Positions 33,808 to 43,423 of a stretch of DNA of 64,000 nt are shown one piece after another (position 1 is the stretch's first letter; each line of letters starts with the position of its first letter). The stretch is from Flammeovirga sp. EKP202 (GTDB lineage: Bacteria > Bacteroidota > Bacteroidia > Cytophagales > Flammeovirgaceae), in assembly GCF_014534745.1 (NCBI RefSeq), contig NZ_JACVVP010000020.1:62001-126000 (forward strand), written 5' to 3'. Made by a program: the position numbers and the translations under genes. The notes under the pieces are model-generated. The model was not told where the DNA came from. It saw only the letters and a program-made list of their open reading frames with translations, and did no database searches.

Positions 33808-35571
33808 TTATTGATACATTTCCTCAATCATGCTCTCATATTTCTCATTGATCACCTTCCGTTTCAACTTTAACGTAGGTGTTACCTCTCCTGAATCAAT
33901 GGACCAAACATGATCAACAAGCGATATTTTCTTCACTTTTTCCCATTGAGCAAAGTTTTTATTCGCTTTCTCAATTTCCTGTTCAATTTTTTCAAGAACC
34001 TGATCATTCTTTATCATTTCGTGATCTGTGGTGTAATCAATGTGATGGAGATTACACCATTCCTTCAGTCCATCAAAATTAGGAACTACAAGTGCTGATG
34101 GAAACTTTCTATTATTTCCTATCACCGCAGCTTGCTCAATAAAATAAGATTCTTTGATTTTATTTTCAATTAATTGAGGTGCAACATATTTCCCTCCTGA
34201 TGTTTTGAACATTTCCTTTTTACGGTCTGTAATTTTCAAGAATTTCCCTTCTACCAACTCACCAATATCACCCGTATGGAACCATCCATCTTGCAAAACT
34301 TCTGCTGTTTTCTCTGGGTTTTTATAATACCCCATCATGACATTAGGGCCTTTAGCGAGAATCTCCCCATCATCAGCAATTTTCACTTCCACTCCTTCAA
34401 TCAATGGCCCAACTGTACCTACCATCATATCGATCTCCTCTGCTCTATTCACCGCAATCACCGGTGAAGTCTCCGTCAACCCGTACCCTTCACAAAGTTT
34501 TATCCCTGCCGACCAAAAAACTCTAGCCAAACGAGGCTGGAGTGCCGCCGCTCCTACGTTAATTGCTTTTACATTGCCTCCCAAAGCTTCTCTCCATTTA
34601 GAGAAAACCAATTTATTGGCCAATTCAAGCTGTTTATCATAAATAAAACCTTGATCTTTTCTTGGTTCATAACGGAGGCCTAAATTTAGGGCCCAAAAGA
34701 AAATAGCACGTTTCGGTCCGCTTGCTTCTAAACCTTTCGCTATAATTTTATCATAGATTTTTTCCAACAAACGTGGTACAGTGTTGAATACATCTGGCTT
34801 CACTTCTTGTAGATTGGCAGCGATTGTTTCCATACTTTCGGCATAATAAACAGAAACACCGTACTGAAGGAAATAATGGAAGCCTGTTCTTTCATATATG
34901 TGGCATAACGGTAGAAAACTCAAAGCTTTTGATTTTCCTTTTTCGATGGGGCAAACGGATGACACCGCAATTGCATTGGATACCACATTTTTATGAGAAA
35001 GCATCACACCTTTAGGCCTTCCTGTAGTACCTGATGTATAAATGATGGTCATCAAATCATCTTCTTTAATGCTTGCCATCATCTTCTCTATCTCAGTTCT
35101 TTCATTGCCTTTACCAAGTTCTTCCACTTCCGTCCAATGTGGAGCATTTTCAATTCTATCGAATGTGAAGATCTTCTCAATGTTAGTCGCTTTCTCTGCT
35201 GCTTCAGTTGATTTTTGAAACAGATCCTCATCTCCTACAAAAACAAATTTCGAGTCAGAATTCTCAAAAATGTAGCTGTAATCATCTACGGTGATCGTCG
35301 GATAGATGGGCACTGAAATAATACCGACTTGCTGACAGGCTAAATCAATGAAATTCCATTCTGGTCTGTTGGCTGAGATGATTGCGACTTTATCACCACT
35401 TTTTAAGCCCGACTCAAGAAACCCTACACTGAGATTGTTAACGATTTCTACGACTTCTTCTGTGGAAAACTTTTTCCACTGTCCGTTTTGTTTGTAGGCT
35501 ACACAATCCTCCTTCGGAAAGTGCTCTTTTTGTAAATACAGAAAATCAAATGTTCGTTTAGGTGTTGTCAT
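33808..35571 (-). CDS. Long-chain fatty acid-CoA ligase (AMP-forming)
   Basis: This 587-residue enzyme activates fatty acids by adenylation and CoA transfer. Family motifs are IIYTSGTTGRPKGV (near 175), YGLTETSPV, GPLIEGVEVKI, and HTGDIGELVEGKFLKITDRKKEMFKTSGGKY near the end. It belongs to the FadD15/long-chain group of the ANL superfamily, with a C-terminal extension VTPTLKLKRK. It is soluble, with no signal peptide. It is transcribed alone with a clear terminator. Confidence 0.92.
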   Translation of the reverse strand: MTTPKRTFDFLYLQKEHFPKEDCVAYKQNGQWKKFSTEEVVEIVNNLSVGFLESGLKSGDKVAIISANRPEWNFIDLACQQVGIISVPIYPTITVDDYSYIFENSDSKFVFVGDEDLFQKSTEAAEKATNIEKIFTFDRIENAPHWTEVEELGKGNERTEIEKMMASIKEDDLMTIIYTSGTTGRPKGVMLSHKNVVSNAIAVSSVCPIEKGKSKALSFLPLCHIYERTGFHYFLQYGVSVYYAESMETIAANLQEVKPDVFNTVPRLLEKIYDKIIAKGLEASGPKRAIFFWALNLGLRYEPRKDQGFIYDKQLELANKLVFSKWREALGGNVKAINVGAAALQPRLARVFWSAGIKLCEGYGLTETSPVIAVNRAEEIDMMVGTVGPLIEGVEVKIADDGEILAKGPNVMMGYYKNPEKTAEVLQDGWFHTGDIGELVEGKFLKITDRKKEMFKTSGGKYVAPQLIENKIKESYFIEQAAVIGNNRKFPSALVVPNFDGLKEWCNLHHIDYTTDHEMIKNDQVLEKIEQEIEKANKNFAQWEKVKKISLVDHVWSIDSGEVTPTLKLKRKVINEKYESMIEEMYQ

Positions 35572-35897
35572 AATTTATTGGTTGTTAATTAAATTGGAAT
35601 ACCTCTTCAAATGAAGCAACTAGGTTTAATATTATTCAGGTAAAAGGGAAGTTTTATGAAGAGAATGATGCAACATAAAAGTGACATCAATCAGCTCTAA
35701 AAACTTATTTTATCCTTTCAAATGCTTCTAAAGTTTGTTCCAATGACTTTGTTGAGAGACATTCTTTCTTGTTATTGGATTTTGTGTTATCTTAAATCTA
35801 TTGATAATAATATATTTGTCCTAATTTTAAGAAGATATAAATGAAAACAGCTTTATAAAGTTGTATTTCATGACTTTACATAGATTGCAATTTCTCC
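35572..35897. other. Intergenic region upstream of the subtilase gene
   Basis: It separates two divergent genes. TATATTTG at 35811-35818 fits the -7 box of a promoter for the subtilase, but the nearest usable TTG is 26 bases away, longer than usual. I see no gene. Confidence 0.45.
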
Positions 35898-38800
35898 ATG
35901 AAAGGAATGTCATTATATAATACCCTCTCCAAATTTATCATTGTTACGATTCTTGTGTCTTTCCATTTTGTGATGAATGCACAGGATAAGAATCACTCAG
36001 TGATTTATGCTAAGCTTAAAAGTACAGATGCAGAGATTCTTCAACCTTGGTCGACGTCTTACCTTGAAGACCGTGACTACCCTGCTAAAATGCTTTCTCC
36101 TAAAAAGTTTTCACACATCATTCCTCCTTCTAAGAACCCCTTTTCTTTCTATCAAATTTTTCAAAAAGAAAGACCTGACATCTTAGAAATACATATTAAT
36201 AATGGTAGCGATATTCAAGCTGCATTAGAAGAACTCTACAAACACCCTCTTGTGGAGTACGCTGAAATAGATTTCTACTACGAAGATTTACAGGAAATTC
36301 CAGAGTATATTCCTAATGATCCAAGCCATACATCGCAACACAATATCTTCAATCACAATCTAAAACAAGCTTGGGCTATTACTAAGGGTAGCGAAGATGT
36401 TATCATTGGTATTCATGATAGTGGCTTTGATGTAGAACACGAAGACCTTAAAGGCAATTTGAAAGTCAATGAGTTAGAACTTAACGGTATTGCGGGTATT
36501 GACGATGACAATAACGGTTATGTAGACGATATTTATGGATACAATTTCCGTACGAATAGTGGTAACCTAACAGGTACGGACCATGGTACTGAAGTTGCTG
36601 GTAATGCCAGTGCTGTACCTGACAATGAGATTGGAATTGCAGGTATGGGGTTTAATACGAAAATGATATTTGCCGTCAGAAATACTTTAAGTAGCTTAAG
36701 TTACCTTGCTGAAAATGGTGCGGATATCATTAACATGTCATGGGGTGCTGCCAATGTTAGTTCAAGAGCTTATGCAGAAGTCATTGACTTTTATACTGAA
36801 GACCCCGAATACGATGTACTATTCATTGCTGCTGCGGGAAATGATAATCACGGTCAAGTACTCACAGATTATTACCCAGCTTCTTATGAAAATGTAATGT
36901 CCGTTTCTGCTGTAGATCAAAATAAAAATCATAGAAACTATACTAAAAGCTACAATATCACTGTAGCAGGTACTGACGGTTCTTTAACTACCACCACAAA
37001 TAATGGATATAAAGGAGCTACAGGTACTTCATTTGCATCACCTACTCTTACAGGAATTGCCGCATTAGTTAGAGGCGAATATCCTGAACTTACAGCCAAA
37101 CAAGTCAAACAACTTATTCGCTTTACTGCCGATACGACTTTTTATTCCATTGGAAGTAATGCCAACAATAAATATGTCTTTGGATATGGTTTAGCCGATG
37201 CATACCGAGCATTAACTTATAAAGACAGTGCACATATTATTCAAGCTGAAAACATACAGTATGGTCATCACATCACAAGAGATATCACAATAGAACTAGG
37301 AGACACTATTGCAATTTGGTTTGATTTTAAAAATATTTTAAACGGAAATTCTGGGGACTTAAAAGCTATTATGACTTCCTACAACGATAGTTACACCCCT
37401 ATCGCTGATACTACTTTTATCGGACAGCTAAATGATGAGCAAGAAATTTCGAATGAAAACACTCCTTTTCTTTTTAAAATTAGTGAATCAGCAAACCTTC
37501 AGGAAAATGTGCACTTCAGAATCAACTTTGTGGATAGCACTTCCAATTATGTTTACAAGGACTGGCAAAATGTTGAATTAAATATCACGCTTGAACAGTT
37601 TATCAATTTCAGTAAAATCACTGGGGTATTCCGTCCTGACGGCACCATTGGTAAAGAGCATGGATTAAACTATTATACTTCAAATCAAAAAGATAACTTT
37701 GGGTATTATCACCTTACAAGACAAGCTGGTGTCATATTGGCTAGTAAAGACCGAGTATCTGATGCTACCTATACAAACATCACTACAAATACTCGAAGTG
37801 CCGATTTCCAAGGCGTTTCTTTTGTCAACTATATTAGAGAATACGCTTCTGACAACAATTTCCCTGTTCATGCTTACACAATGAAATATGTTGACTCGAA
37901 ATCAAATGCTCCTGTATCCGTTGAAGTTGATCAAACTTATTTTTCTGGAAATCAATATTACGTAAACAGTGAATTCTTTACCGAACTTGCCATAAAAAAT
38001 AATTCCAATGCTGAAATTGACACTCTATATGCTGGGCTTTTCATGGATTGGATGATGGAATACACTACTTTTTCTCAAAATGACTTCCCTGCTGACAGTT
38101 CCATTTTAGACTATGACCCAGAGAGAAGAATGGTATTTGTCAAGCACGTCAATGAAAGAAAGTATGCGGCTATTACATTATTAAATGAAGGTAAAATTAA
38201 TATCCAAGCCATAGATAATTTAAATGGTGACAATAGTGCTATTGATATCACAGATGGCTTTACGGATCAAGAGAAAATTCAAGCGGTATCTTCAGGCATT
38301 GGCACTACAACAGTCGGTGCAGCCGGAGTCGGTACCAATTCATCTAGTGTAATCAGTTTAAGTATTCCAAAATTACAAGCGAACGAGACTGCAAGAGTAG
38401 GATTCCTTATTACAGCAGCCGATAGTTTAACACAACTTCATGCTCAAATTGACAGCATTCGTCCTTACACTCAATATTGGTTAAAAGGTCCTTCTCCTGA
38501 AATTCCATTTCAAGCTGCTTACGAAGGAGAATCCGTTACAATCAGAACCGATGATTTTGACTCTTTAGCCCTATACAAAAGTGATAATGATGACAATAAA
38601 GTATTACAAAGTAGAGGAAGACAATTTGAAGTCTTAATTGATTCTATCGACTATTATTACGTTCAATCCCAAGGGAGATATGTGTATAATGGAGATATCG
38701 TGCAATTAAGAGGGGAAGTGATTCCGGTATTGGATATTGAACCAACACTTTATTCGTGTATTAATAGTAGTGTAATTATACAACCTAAAGGCTGTGGTAT

Positions 38801-39488
38801 GTATAATTTCTACAAAGACGAATTCTTAACACAACTGCTTTATACAGGAAGTTCACTTCTATTACAAGATATACAGCGAGATACTTCTTTTTGGATTACT
38901 TGCGGCAGTGGAAACATCGCAATTTCTGATAAAGTATATACTGAAGTAGTCATTGACTCCACTTTCAATACTTATACACTTTCAGATAGTATTTCTTATG
39001 TTGACGGAAACATCACTGCCACTTTCAATGCACACAATAATGCAACTACATGGTCATGGTATCTTGATGGCGAACAAATAGGTGAAACCAATGCCATTTC
39101 AGTCACTCCTACGTTTACATCTACCGGAACTTCAGAATTAAGACTATTTGCAACCAACCGAGCTGGCTGTACTTATATTATTTCAAAAGAAATTGAAGTA
39201 AAAAGTGACAACCCATTAAGTTCAGTGGTCTCTACTTTGGAAGAAGGTAAATTGTATCCAAATCCAGTGCATGATGGCATCATACATCTAGCTTTATCAA
39301 GAAATCTAGGAGTGATGTCATTTGAACTCTATACAACAGACGGACGCTTACTATTGGATCAAATTCCGTATACCATAAACGGAGCACATTATACGATTTA
39401 TCTTCCAAGAACACTTCAGAGTAAGAATTGTATTTTGAAAGCCTCTTCGAAATATGGAAGCAAATCATGGCAAATTTCCATTCAATAA
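35898..39488 (+). CDS. Secreted subtilisin-like serine protease (S8) with T9SS sorting domain
   Basis: This 1196-residue protein begins with a signal peptide (residues 1-28, ending MNAQ) and a propeptide (about 30-150). The S8 catalytic domain has Asp174 (GIHDSG), His229 (TDHGTEVAGN), oxyanion Asn315 (AAAGND) and Ser378 (GTSFASP). Further beta domains follow. The C-terminus (about 1110-1196, LYPNPVHDGIIHLALS, then a final strand) is a type A sorting domain for export through T9SS. It is probably a cell-surface or extracellular protease. Nothing is missing. Confidence 0.94.
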   Translation: MKGMSLYNTLSKFIIVTILVSFHFVMNAQDKNHSVIYAKLKSTDAEILQPWSTSYLEDRDYPAKMLSPKKFSHIIPPSKNPFSFYQIFQKERPDILEIHINNGSDIQAALEELYKHPLVEYAEIDFYYEDLQEIPEYIPNDPSHTSQHNIFNHNLKQAWAITKGSEDVIIGIHDSGFDVEHEDLKGNLKVNELELNGIAGIDDDNNGYVDDIYGYNFRTNSGNLTGTDHGTEVAGNASAVPDNEIGIAGMGFNTKMIFAVRNTLSSLSYLAENGADIINMSWGAANVSSRAYAEVIDFYTEDPEYDVLFIAAAGNDNHGQVLTDYYPASYENVMSVSAVDQNKNHRNYTKSYNITVAGTDGSLTTTTNNGYKGATGTSFASPTLTGIAALVRGEYPELTAKQVKQLIRFTADTTFYSIGSNANNKYVFGYGLADAYRALTYKDSAHIIQAENIQYGHHITRDITIELGDTIAIWFDFKNILNGNSGDLKAIMTSYNDSYTPIADTTFIGQLNDEQEISNENTPFLFKISESANLQENVHFRINFVDSTSNYVYKDWQNVELNITLEQFINFSKITGVFRPDGTIGKEHGLNYYTSNQKDNFGYYHLTRQAGVILASKDRVSDATYTNITTNTRSADFQGVSFVNYIREYASDNNFPVHAYTMKYVDSKSNAPVSVEVDQTYFSGNQYYVNSEFFTELAIKNNSNAEIDTLYAGLFMDWMMEYTTFSQNDFPADSSILDYDPERRMVFVKHVNERKYAAITLLNEGKINIQAIDNLNGDNSAIDITDGFTDQEKIQAVSSGIGTTTVGAAGVGTNSSSVISLSIPKLQANETARVGFLITAADSLTQLHAQIDSIRPYTQYWLKGPSPEIPFQAAYEGESVTIRTDDFDSLALYKSDNDDNKVLQSRGRQFEVLIDSIDYYYVQSQGRYVYNGDIVQLRGEVIPVLDIEPTLYSCINSSVIIQPKGCGMYNFYKDEFLTQLLYTGSSLLLQDIQRDTSFWITCGSGNIAISDKVYTEVVIDSTFNTYTLSDSISYVDGNITATFNAHNNATTWSWYLDGEQIGETNAISVTPTFTSTGTSELRLFATNRAGCTYIISKEIEVKSDNPLSSVVSTLEEGKLYPNPVHDGIIHLALSRNLGVMSFELYTTDGRLLLDQIPYTINGAHYTIYLPRTLQSKNCILKASSKYGSKSWQISIQ

Positions 39489-39548
39489 CGTTGTAAACTT
39501 TTAATTTATCATTTCTTAATATTTTAGTGTCAACAAAAACAAAAATAG

Positions 39549-39556
39549 TACATTTG
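39549..39556 (+). promoter_or_regulatory. Possible -7 box upstream of kdsB
   Basis: TACATTTG matches TANNTTTG, 74 nt before the kdsB start. No clear TTG -33 element is found. Confidence 0.35.
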
Positions 39557-39629
39557 TAGCCACTATGAGTTTTTAGGGATTTTTCAACACTCTTCAAGCT
39601 CTAATCGAATAAGAATCAATAATTTAAAT

Positions 39630-40385
39630 ATGCGTAAGTTTTTAGGAATTATTCCTGCTCGCTATGGGTCATCTAGATTGGAAGGTAAGCCACTTGCTGA
39701 TATTTGTGGAAAACCGATGATTCAACACGTATACGAACGTGCTACTGCAACAGTAGAAAATGTGTATATCGCCACAGACGATGTACGTATTGTTGAAGCA
39801 GTTGAATCTTTTGGAGGGAACGTAGTCATGACTTCAGTTGATCATTCTAATGGTACATCAAGATGTCTTGAAGCCTTAGAGATCGTCAACCAACAAACAG
39901 GTAAAAACTTTGATGCAGTAGTGAACATCCAAGGAGACGAACCTCTTCTAGAGCCTGTTCAACTGACTGAGTTGATCGAAAGTTTTGATGAAAGTACTGA
40001 ATTTGCTACACTCGTCTTACCGGTTGTTCATGAAGAAGACTTGATCAATAATAGTGAGGTATTTGTGACTTTTGATCACAACAAAGACGCATTGTATTTC
40101 AGTAGAGCAGTCATTCCTACCGTAAGAGGTGTGGACCCGAAAGAGTGGATGCAACATACCACTTTTTATAAACACATTGGTCTTTATGCATATACCAAAG
40201 AAGCCTTAGCAAAATTCTCTTCTCTTGAGCCTACAAATTTAGAGCAATTAGAGTCGTTGGAACAGCTAAGATGGATTGAGCACGGTTATAAAATCAAAGT
40301 CGGTATTACAGAACATGACAGCATTCCTGTAGATACGAAAGAGGATTTAGAACGTGTTCGACAAATTATGCAAAAGTTAGTTTAA
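39630..40385 (+). CDS. kdsB: 3-deoxy-manno-octulosonate cytidylyltransferase
   Basis: This 251-residue enzyme makes CMP-Kdo, the donor used by WaaA. It shows IIPARYGSSRLEGKPLADICGKPMI near the start (split: PARYGSSRLEGKPL), NIQGDEPLLEPVQL and FSRAVIPTVRG, the family blocks for CTP and Kdo binding. The C-terminus has EQLRWIEHGYKIKVG. It starts the plus-strand Kdo block. kdsA follows after 120 nt with its own promoter-like sequence. Confidence 0.96.
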   Translation: MRKFLGIIPARYGSSRLEGKPLADICGKPMIQHVYERATATVENVYIATDDVRIVEAVESFGGNVVMTSVDHSNGTSRCLEALEIVNQQTGKNFDAVVNIQGDEPLLEPVQLTELIESFDESTEFATLVLPVVHEEDLINNSEVFVTFDHNKDALYFSRAVIPTVRGVDPKEWMQHTTFYKHIGLYAYTKEALAKFSSLEPTNLEQLESLEQLRWIEHGYKIKVGITEHDSIPVDTKEDLERVRQIMQKLV

Positions 40386-40439
40386 AATTTACAAATAGCT
40401 AACGTTTATCATTGGGCATTAATTTAAAAATAAATTAAA

Positions 40440-40473
40440 TTGCGCATCGTTGGAGATTAGTCCTTTAAGTTTG
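40440..40473 (+). promoter_or_regulatory. Promoter of kdsA
   Basis: TTG at 40440-40442, 23 bases, then TAAGTTTG at 40466-40473, ending 32 nt before the kdsA start. Confidence 0.5.
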
Positions 40474-40505
40474 GACGTCACCCAATACAAAAGCAATATA
40501 TACAG

Positions 40506-41336
40506 ATGAGTAAAAACATTGTCAAAGTTGGCGATATTAACTGTGGAGCCGACGAGTTATTCCTGATTTCTGGTCCTTGTGTTATTGAGGACGAGAGTAT
40601 CATGATGAAAACAGCAGAGAAATTAAAAGAGGTTACGGAACGTTTAAACATTCCGATGATCTATAAAGCATCTTTCCAAAAAGATAACAGATCTTCAGTA
40701 GATTACTACAGAGGTCCTGGTATCGATGAAGGTTTAAGAATCCTTCAAAAAGTAAAAGATGAATTCGGTTTCTCTTTAGTTTCAGATATTCATTATCCTG
40801 ACCAAGTAAAACCTGCTGCTGAGGTTTTAGATATTCTTCAAATTCCAGCTTACTTATGTATGCAAACTGACCTTGTAGTTGCTTCTGCAGAAACAGGTAA
40901 AGTAGTAAACATCAAGCACGGTCAGTTCTTAGCTCCTGAAAACATGATCAAGCCTGCTCAAAAAGTTGAGTCTACAGGCAATAAAAACATCATCTTAACA
41001 GAAAGAGGTTATTCTTTCGGTTATAACGACTTAATTGTTGACCCACGTTCATTCTACGAAATGAGACAAACAGGTTACCCAGTTGTATTTGATGTTACTC
41101 ACTCTATCCGTAAATATGGTATCCCTTCTGCGGATCCTACAGGTGGAGCTCGTCAATACTTAAGCACATTGGCTAGAGCTGGTGTAGCTGCAGGTATCGA
41201 TGGTTTATTTATCGAAACTCACCCTTGCCCTAACGAAGCTCTTTGTGATGCGGCAAGTCAATTAGATGTAAATCAGTTAGAAGAGTTCATGAAACCTCTA
41301 ATTGAATTACACAATATCGAAGTAAGCTACCGCTAG
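40506..41336 (+). CDS. kdsA: 3-deoxy-8-phosphooctulonate synthase
   Basis: This 276-residue enzyme condenses arabinose 5-phosphate with phosphoenolpyruvate to Kdo 8-phosphate. Motifs are LISGPCVIEDE near the start, YKASFQKDNRSS (substrate loop), FGFSLVSDIHYPDQV, CMQTDLVVASAETG, and the end blocks VVFDVTHSIRKYG and ETHPCPNEALCDA. It is a canonical length. It is transcribed with the transaldolase-CBS gene (53 nt). The synonymous codons are strongly biased, as expected for a highly expressed enzyme. Confidence 0.97.
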   Translation: MSKNIVKVGDINCGADELFLISGPCVIEDESIMMKTAEKLKEVTERLNIPMIYKASFQKDNRSSVDYYRGPGIDEGLRILQKVKDEFGFSLVSDIHYPDQVKPAAEVLDILQIPAYLCMQTDLVVASAETGKVVNIKHGQFLAPENMIKPAQKVESTGNKNIILTERGYSFGYNDLIVDPRSFYEMRQTGYPVVFDVTHSIRKYGIPSADPTGGARQYLSTLARAGVAAGIDGLFIETHPCPNEALCDAASQLDVNQLEEFMKPLIELHNIEVSYR

Positions 41337-41389
41337 TACTTTCTTCACATTTTTTCCGATTTAAAAAAACAAAATATATACTTACTAGT

Positions 41390-42406
41390 ATGGAATTATA
41401 TTTAGATTCTGCGGAGATCAATGAGATCAAATCATCTTTTGAACAACTTCCGTTCATGACTGGTTTAACTACAACTCCTACTTTCATGGCTCGTCACGGT
41501 ATCACTGATATCGACGGTACAATTGTTGAGTTGTCGAAAATTGTTCCTGTTCTTCAAATCGAAGCATTAGGTGACACTGCAGAAGAAATCGTTGCTGAAG
41601 CAAAACGTCAAGAGGCGTTAGGTTTAGACCGTGAAACTACTGTTTACAAAATTCCTGTATCTAAAGTAGGTCTTAAGGCTTGTTCAATGCTTGTAAAAGA
41701 AGGTTTCAAAGTGAACGTTCACCTTGTATACACTTTACAACAAGCATATATGGCTATGCAAGCTGGAGCAACTTATGTTTGTCCTCTAGTTGGTCGTTTA
41801 CAAGACCAAGGACATGACGCTCTTTCATTAGTGAAAGATTGTGTTGAAGCTGTAAACTACTACGGTTACAATACTAAAATCATGTTCTCTTCAGTTCGTA
41901 CAATCCAACACGTACGTGACGCTGTAGACATCGGAGTTCATACAATTACTGTACCTTGGAAGATCATGTCTCAATTAACTGAGAACCACTTCACAAAAAT
42001 CGGTACTGATCAGTTCATCAACGATACTCGTTTAATGACTGTACGTGTAGGTGATGCTTTATCTGACATCAACCCTACTATCACTGCTGACGCTACTATC
42101 GCTGAGGCATTAGTTGTTATGACTAACAACAAAACTGGTGCTGCTACTGTAGTAGACGCTAACGGTGCTGCTATCGGTATCTTCACTGACGGTGACTTAC
42201 GTCGTTTAGTATCTGAAAAAGGTGGTGATGTTTCAAGCATTAAAGTTGGTGATTTAGGATTAAACGCTCCTATCTCAATCGATGCTCACGAATTATTATT
42301 CGCTGCATCAAACTTAATCAAAGAGAAGCAAGTTGATGAATTAGTAGTGACACTTGACGGTAAAGCTATTGGTTTATTAGACGTTCAAGATATCGTAAAA
42401 TACTAA
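41390..42406 (+). CDS. Transaldolase/fructose-6-phosphate aldolase-like domain fused to a CBS pair
   Basis: This 338-residue protein fuses two parts. Residues 1 to about 213 form a short transaldolase (FSA/TalC-type) barrel: LYLDSAEI at the start, FMTGLTTTP (23-31), and catalytic Lys87 in VYKIPVSKVGL (85-95). NVHLVYTLQQAYMAMQAGATYVCP follows near 109. Residues about 218-338 form two CBS modules with GIFTDGDLRR (263-272). This phrase is typical of the CBS tail of arabinose-5-phosphate isomerase KdsD. The gene lies between kdsA and the kdsC-like gene. I infer a sugar-phosphate enzyme linked to Kdo supply or carbon flow; the substrate is unknown. Confidence 0.85.
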   Translation: MELYLDSAEINEIKSSFEQLPFMTGLTTTPTFMARHGITDIDGTIVELSKIVPVLQIEALGDTAEEIVAEAKRQEALGLDRETTVYKIPVSKVGLKACSMLVKEGFKVNVHLVYTLQQAYMAMQAGATYVCPLVGRLQDQGHDALSLVKDCVEAVNYYGYNTKIMFSSVRTIQHVRDAVDIGVHTITVPWKIMSQLTENHFTKIGTDQFINDTRLMTVRVGDALSDINPTITADATIAEALVVMTNNKTGAATVVDANGAAIGIFTDGDLRRLVSEKGGDVSSIKVGDLGLNAPISIDAHELLFAASNLIKEKQVDELVVTLDGKAIGLLDVQDIVKY

Positions 42407-42415
42407 TCTCTAACC

Positions 42416-43117
42416 ATGAGAGAAGAATTATTCGAAGAAGGAGGAGGCGTGTTTGTAACCGCCTCCTCTTCTCTTTTAGAGCAATTGAAGAAAGTCAAAG
42501 GATTAATCTTTGACTGGGACGGTGTTTTTAATGGTGGTGTAAAAGGTGGTGCAATGCCTAGTCCATTTAGTGAAGTGGACTCTATGGGTGTAAATATGCT
42601 TCGCTTTGGCTACTTCTTAGAGCACGGTGAAATCCCTTTCACAGCAGTTGTAACCGGAGAATTTAATGAAGCCGCATTTAAATGGGCCAAAAGGGAACAT
42701 TTTGATGCTGTTTGCTACTTAGTCAAAGATAAAGTAAAAGTACTTCCATTGGTCGACAGCATGTCTGGCGTGAAAGCAGAAGAGATCCTTTTCACTTTTG
42801 ATGATATCCTTGATATTTCTTTAGCTAGAGAAGTAGGTGCCCGTTTTATGGTCGGAAGACAAGGAAGCCCACTTTTCACTGAATATTGCCGTATGCATGG
42901 CTATGCTGATTACATTACTGGCAATGCAGGTAACAGCAACGCAGTAAGAGAAGTATCAGAAGTTGTATTATGTTTATTGGATCGTTTTGATGAGACTATC
43001 GATAAGAGAGTTGATTTTGAAGGTGACTATGCAAAATACATCAAACTGAGAAATGAAATTCCTACTAAGTTCTTTAAGAATGAAGGCAGTGAATTCATAG
43101 AAAACAATCCTCTTTAA
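42416..43117 (+). CDS. KdsC-like HAD phosphatase
   Basis: The longest frame is 233 residues. It resembles Kdo 8-phosphate phosphatase: HAD motif I LIFDWDGVFNGG (Asp33, Asp35), SMGVNMLRFG, motif II AVVTGEF, the VGARFMVG block, and a C-terminal ADYITGNAGNSNAVREVSEVVL (split: AVREVSEVVL) as in KdsC. Against family usage, it carries an extra N-terminal piece of about 23 residues encoded by a terminator-like hairpin (42441-42468). A TTG at 42485 would give a normal KdsC N-terminus (LKKVKGLIFD). I keep the ATG at 42416 because it is 10 nt after the upstream stop, but the TTG start is plausible. Confidence 0.8.
   Translation: MREELFEEGGGVFVTASSSLLEQLKKVKGLIFDWDGVFNGGVKGGAMPSPFSEVDSMGVNMLRFGYFLEHGEIPFTAVVTGEFNEAAFKWAKREHFDAVCYLVKDKVKVLPLVDSMSGVKAEEILFTFDDILDISLAREVGARFMVGRQGSPLFTEYCRMHGYADYITGNAGNSNAVREVSEVVLCLLDRFDETIDKRVDFEGDYAKYIKLRNEIPTKFFKNEGSEFIENNPL
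42441..42478 (+). terminator. GC-rich terminator-like hairpin inside the 5' end of the kdsC-like gene
   Basis: GAGGAGGCG (42441-42449) pairs perfectly with CGCCTCCTC (42460-42468) across a 10-nt loop, followed by a T-rich tail ending TTTT. It could end or attenuate transcription coming from kdsA and the transaldolase gene. Confidence 0.55.
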
Positions 43118-43142
43118 AGCTGACTGATAAGAGCTTTTTATA

Positions 43143-43184
43143 CAATCCCTATTTTTCTAAAGAAGAGTAGGGATTGTTTTTTTT
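43143..43184 (+). terminator. Terminator of the Kdo gene block
   Basis: CAATCCCTA (43143-43151) pairs perfectly with TAGGGATTG (43168-43176), followed by eight or more Ts. Confidence 0.9.
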
Positions 43185-43320
43185 AGAATTAAAGTGAACT
43201 CCACAAAGAGATTCTCTCTCTTCCTATCCCTATTAGCTTTCATTTTCATAGGTATTCCACGTTATTATTGAAGATTTTATAAAAAAGTCATCAAAAAAAA
43301 GAAAATTTATCACTTTCTTT

Positions 43321-43351
43321 TTGGTAAAGCTTACAGATGAAAATAACTTTG
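43321..43351 (+). promoter_or_regulatory. Promoter of metF
   Basis: TTG at 43321-43323, 20 bases, then TAACTTTG at 43344-43351, a close match to the Bacteroidota consensus, 72 nt before the start codon. Confidence 0.7.
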
Positions 43352-43423
43352 CATTCGCGTTTTATGTATTTGAGCGATTGTAATCAAGTACTTATGTTTC
43401 GAACAAACTAAATATTACAGCCT

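Larger units (their letters stand above)
43118..43423. other. Intergenic region between the Kdo block and metF
   Basis: The region holds the terminator of the Kdo block (43143-43184) and the metF promoter (43321-43351). I see no gene. Confidence 0.7.
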
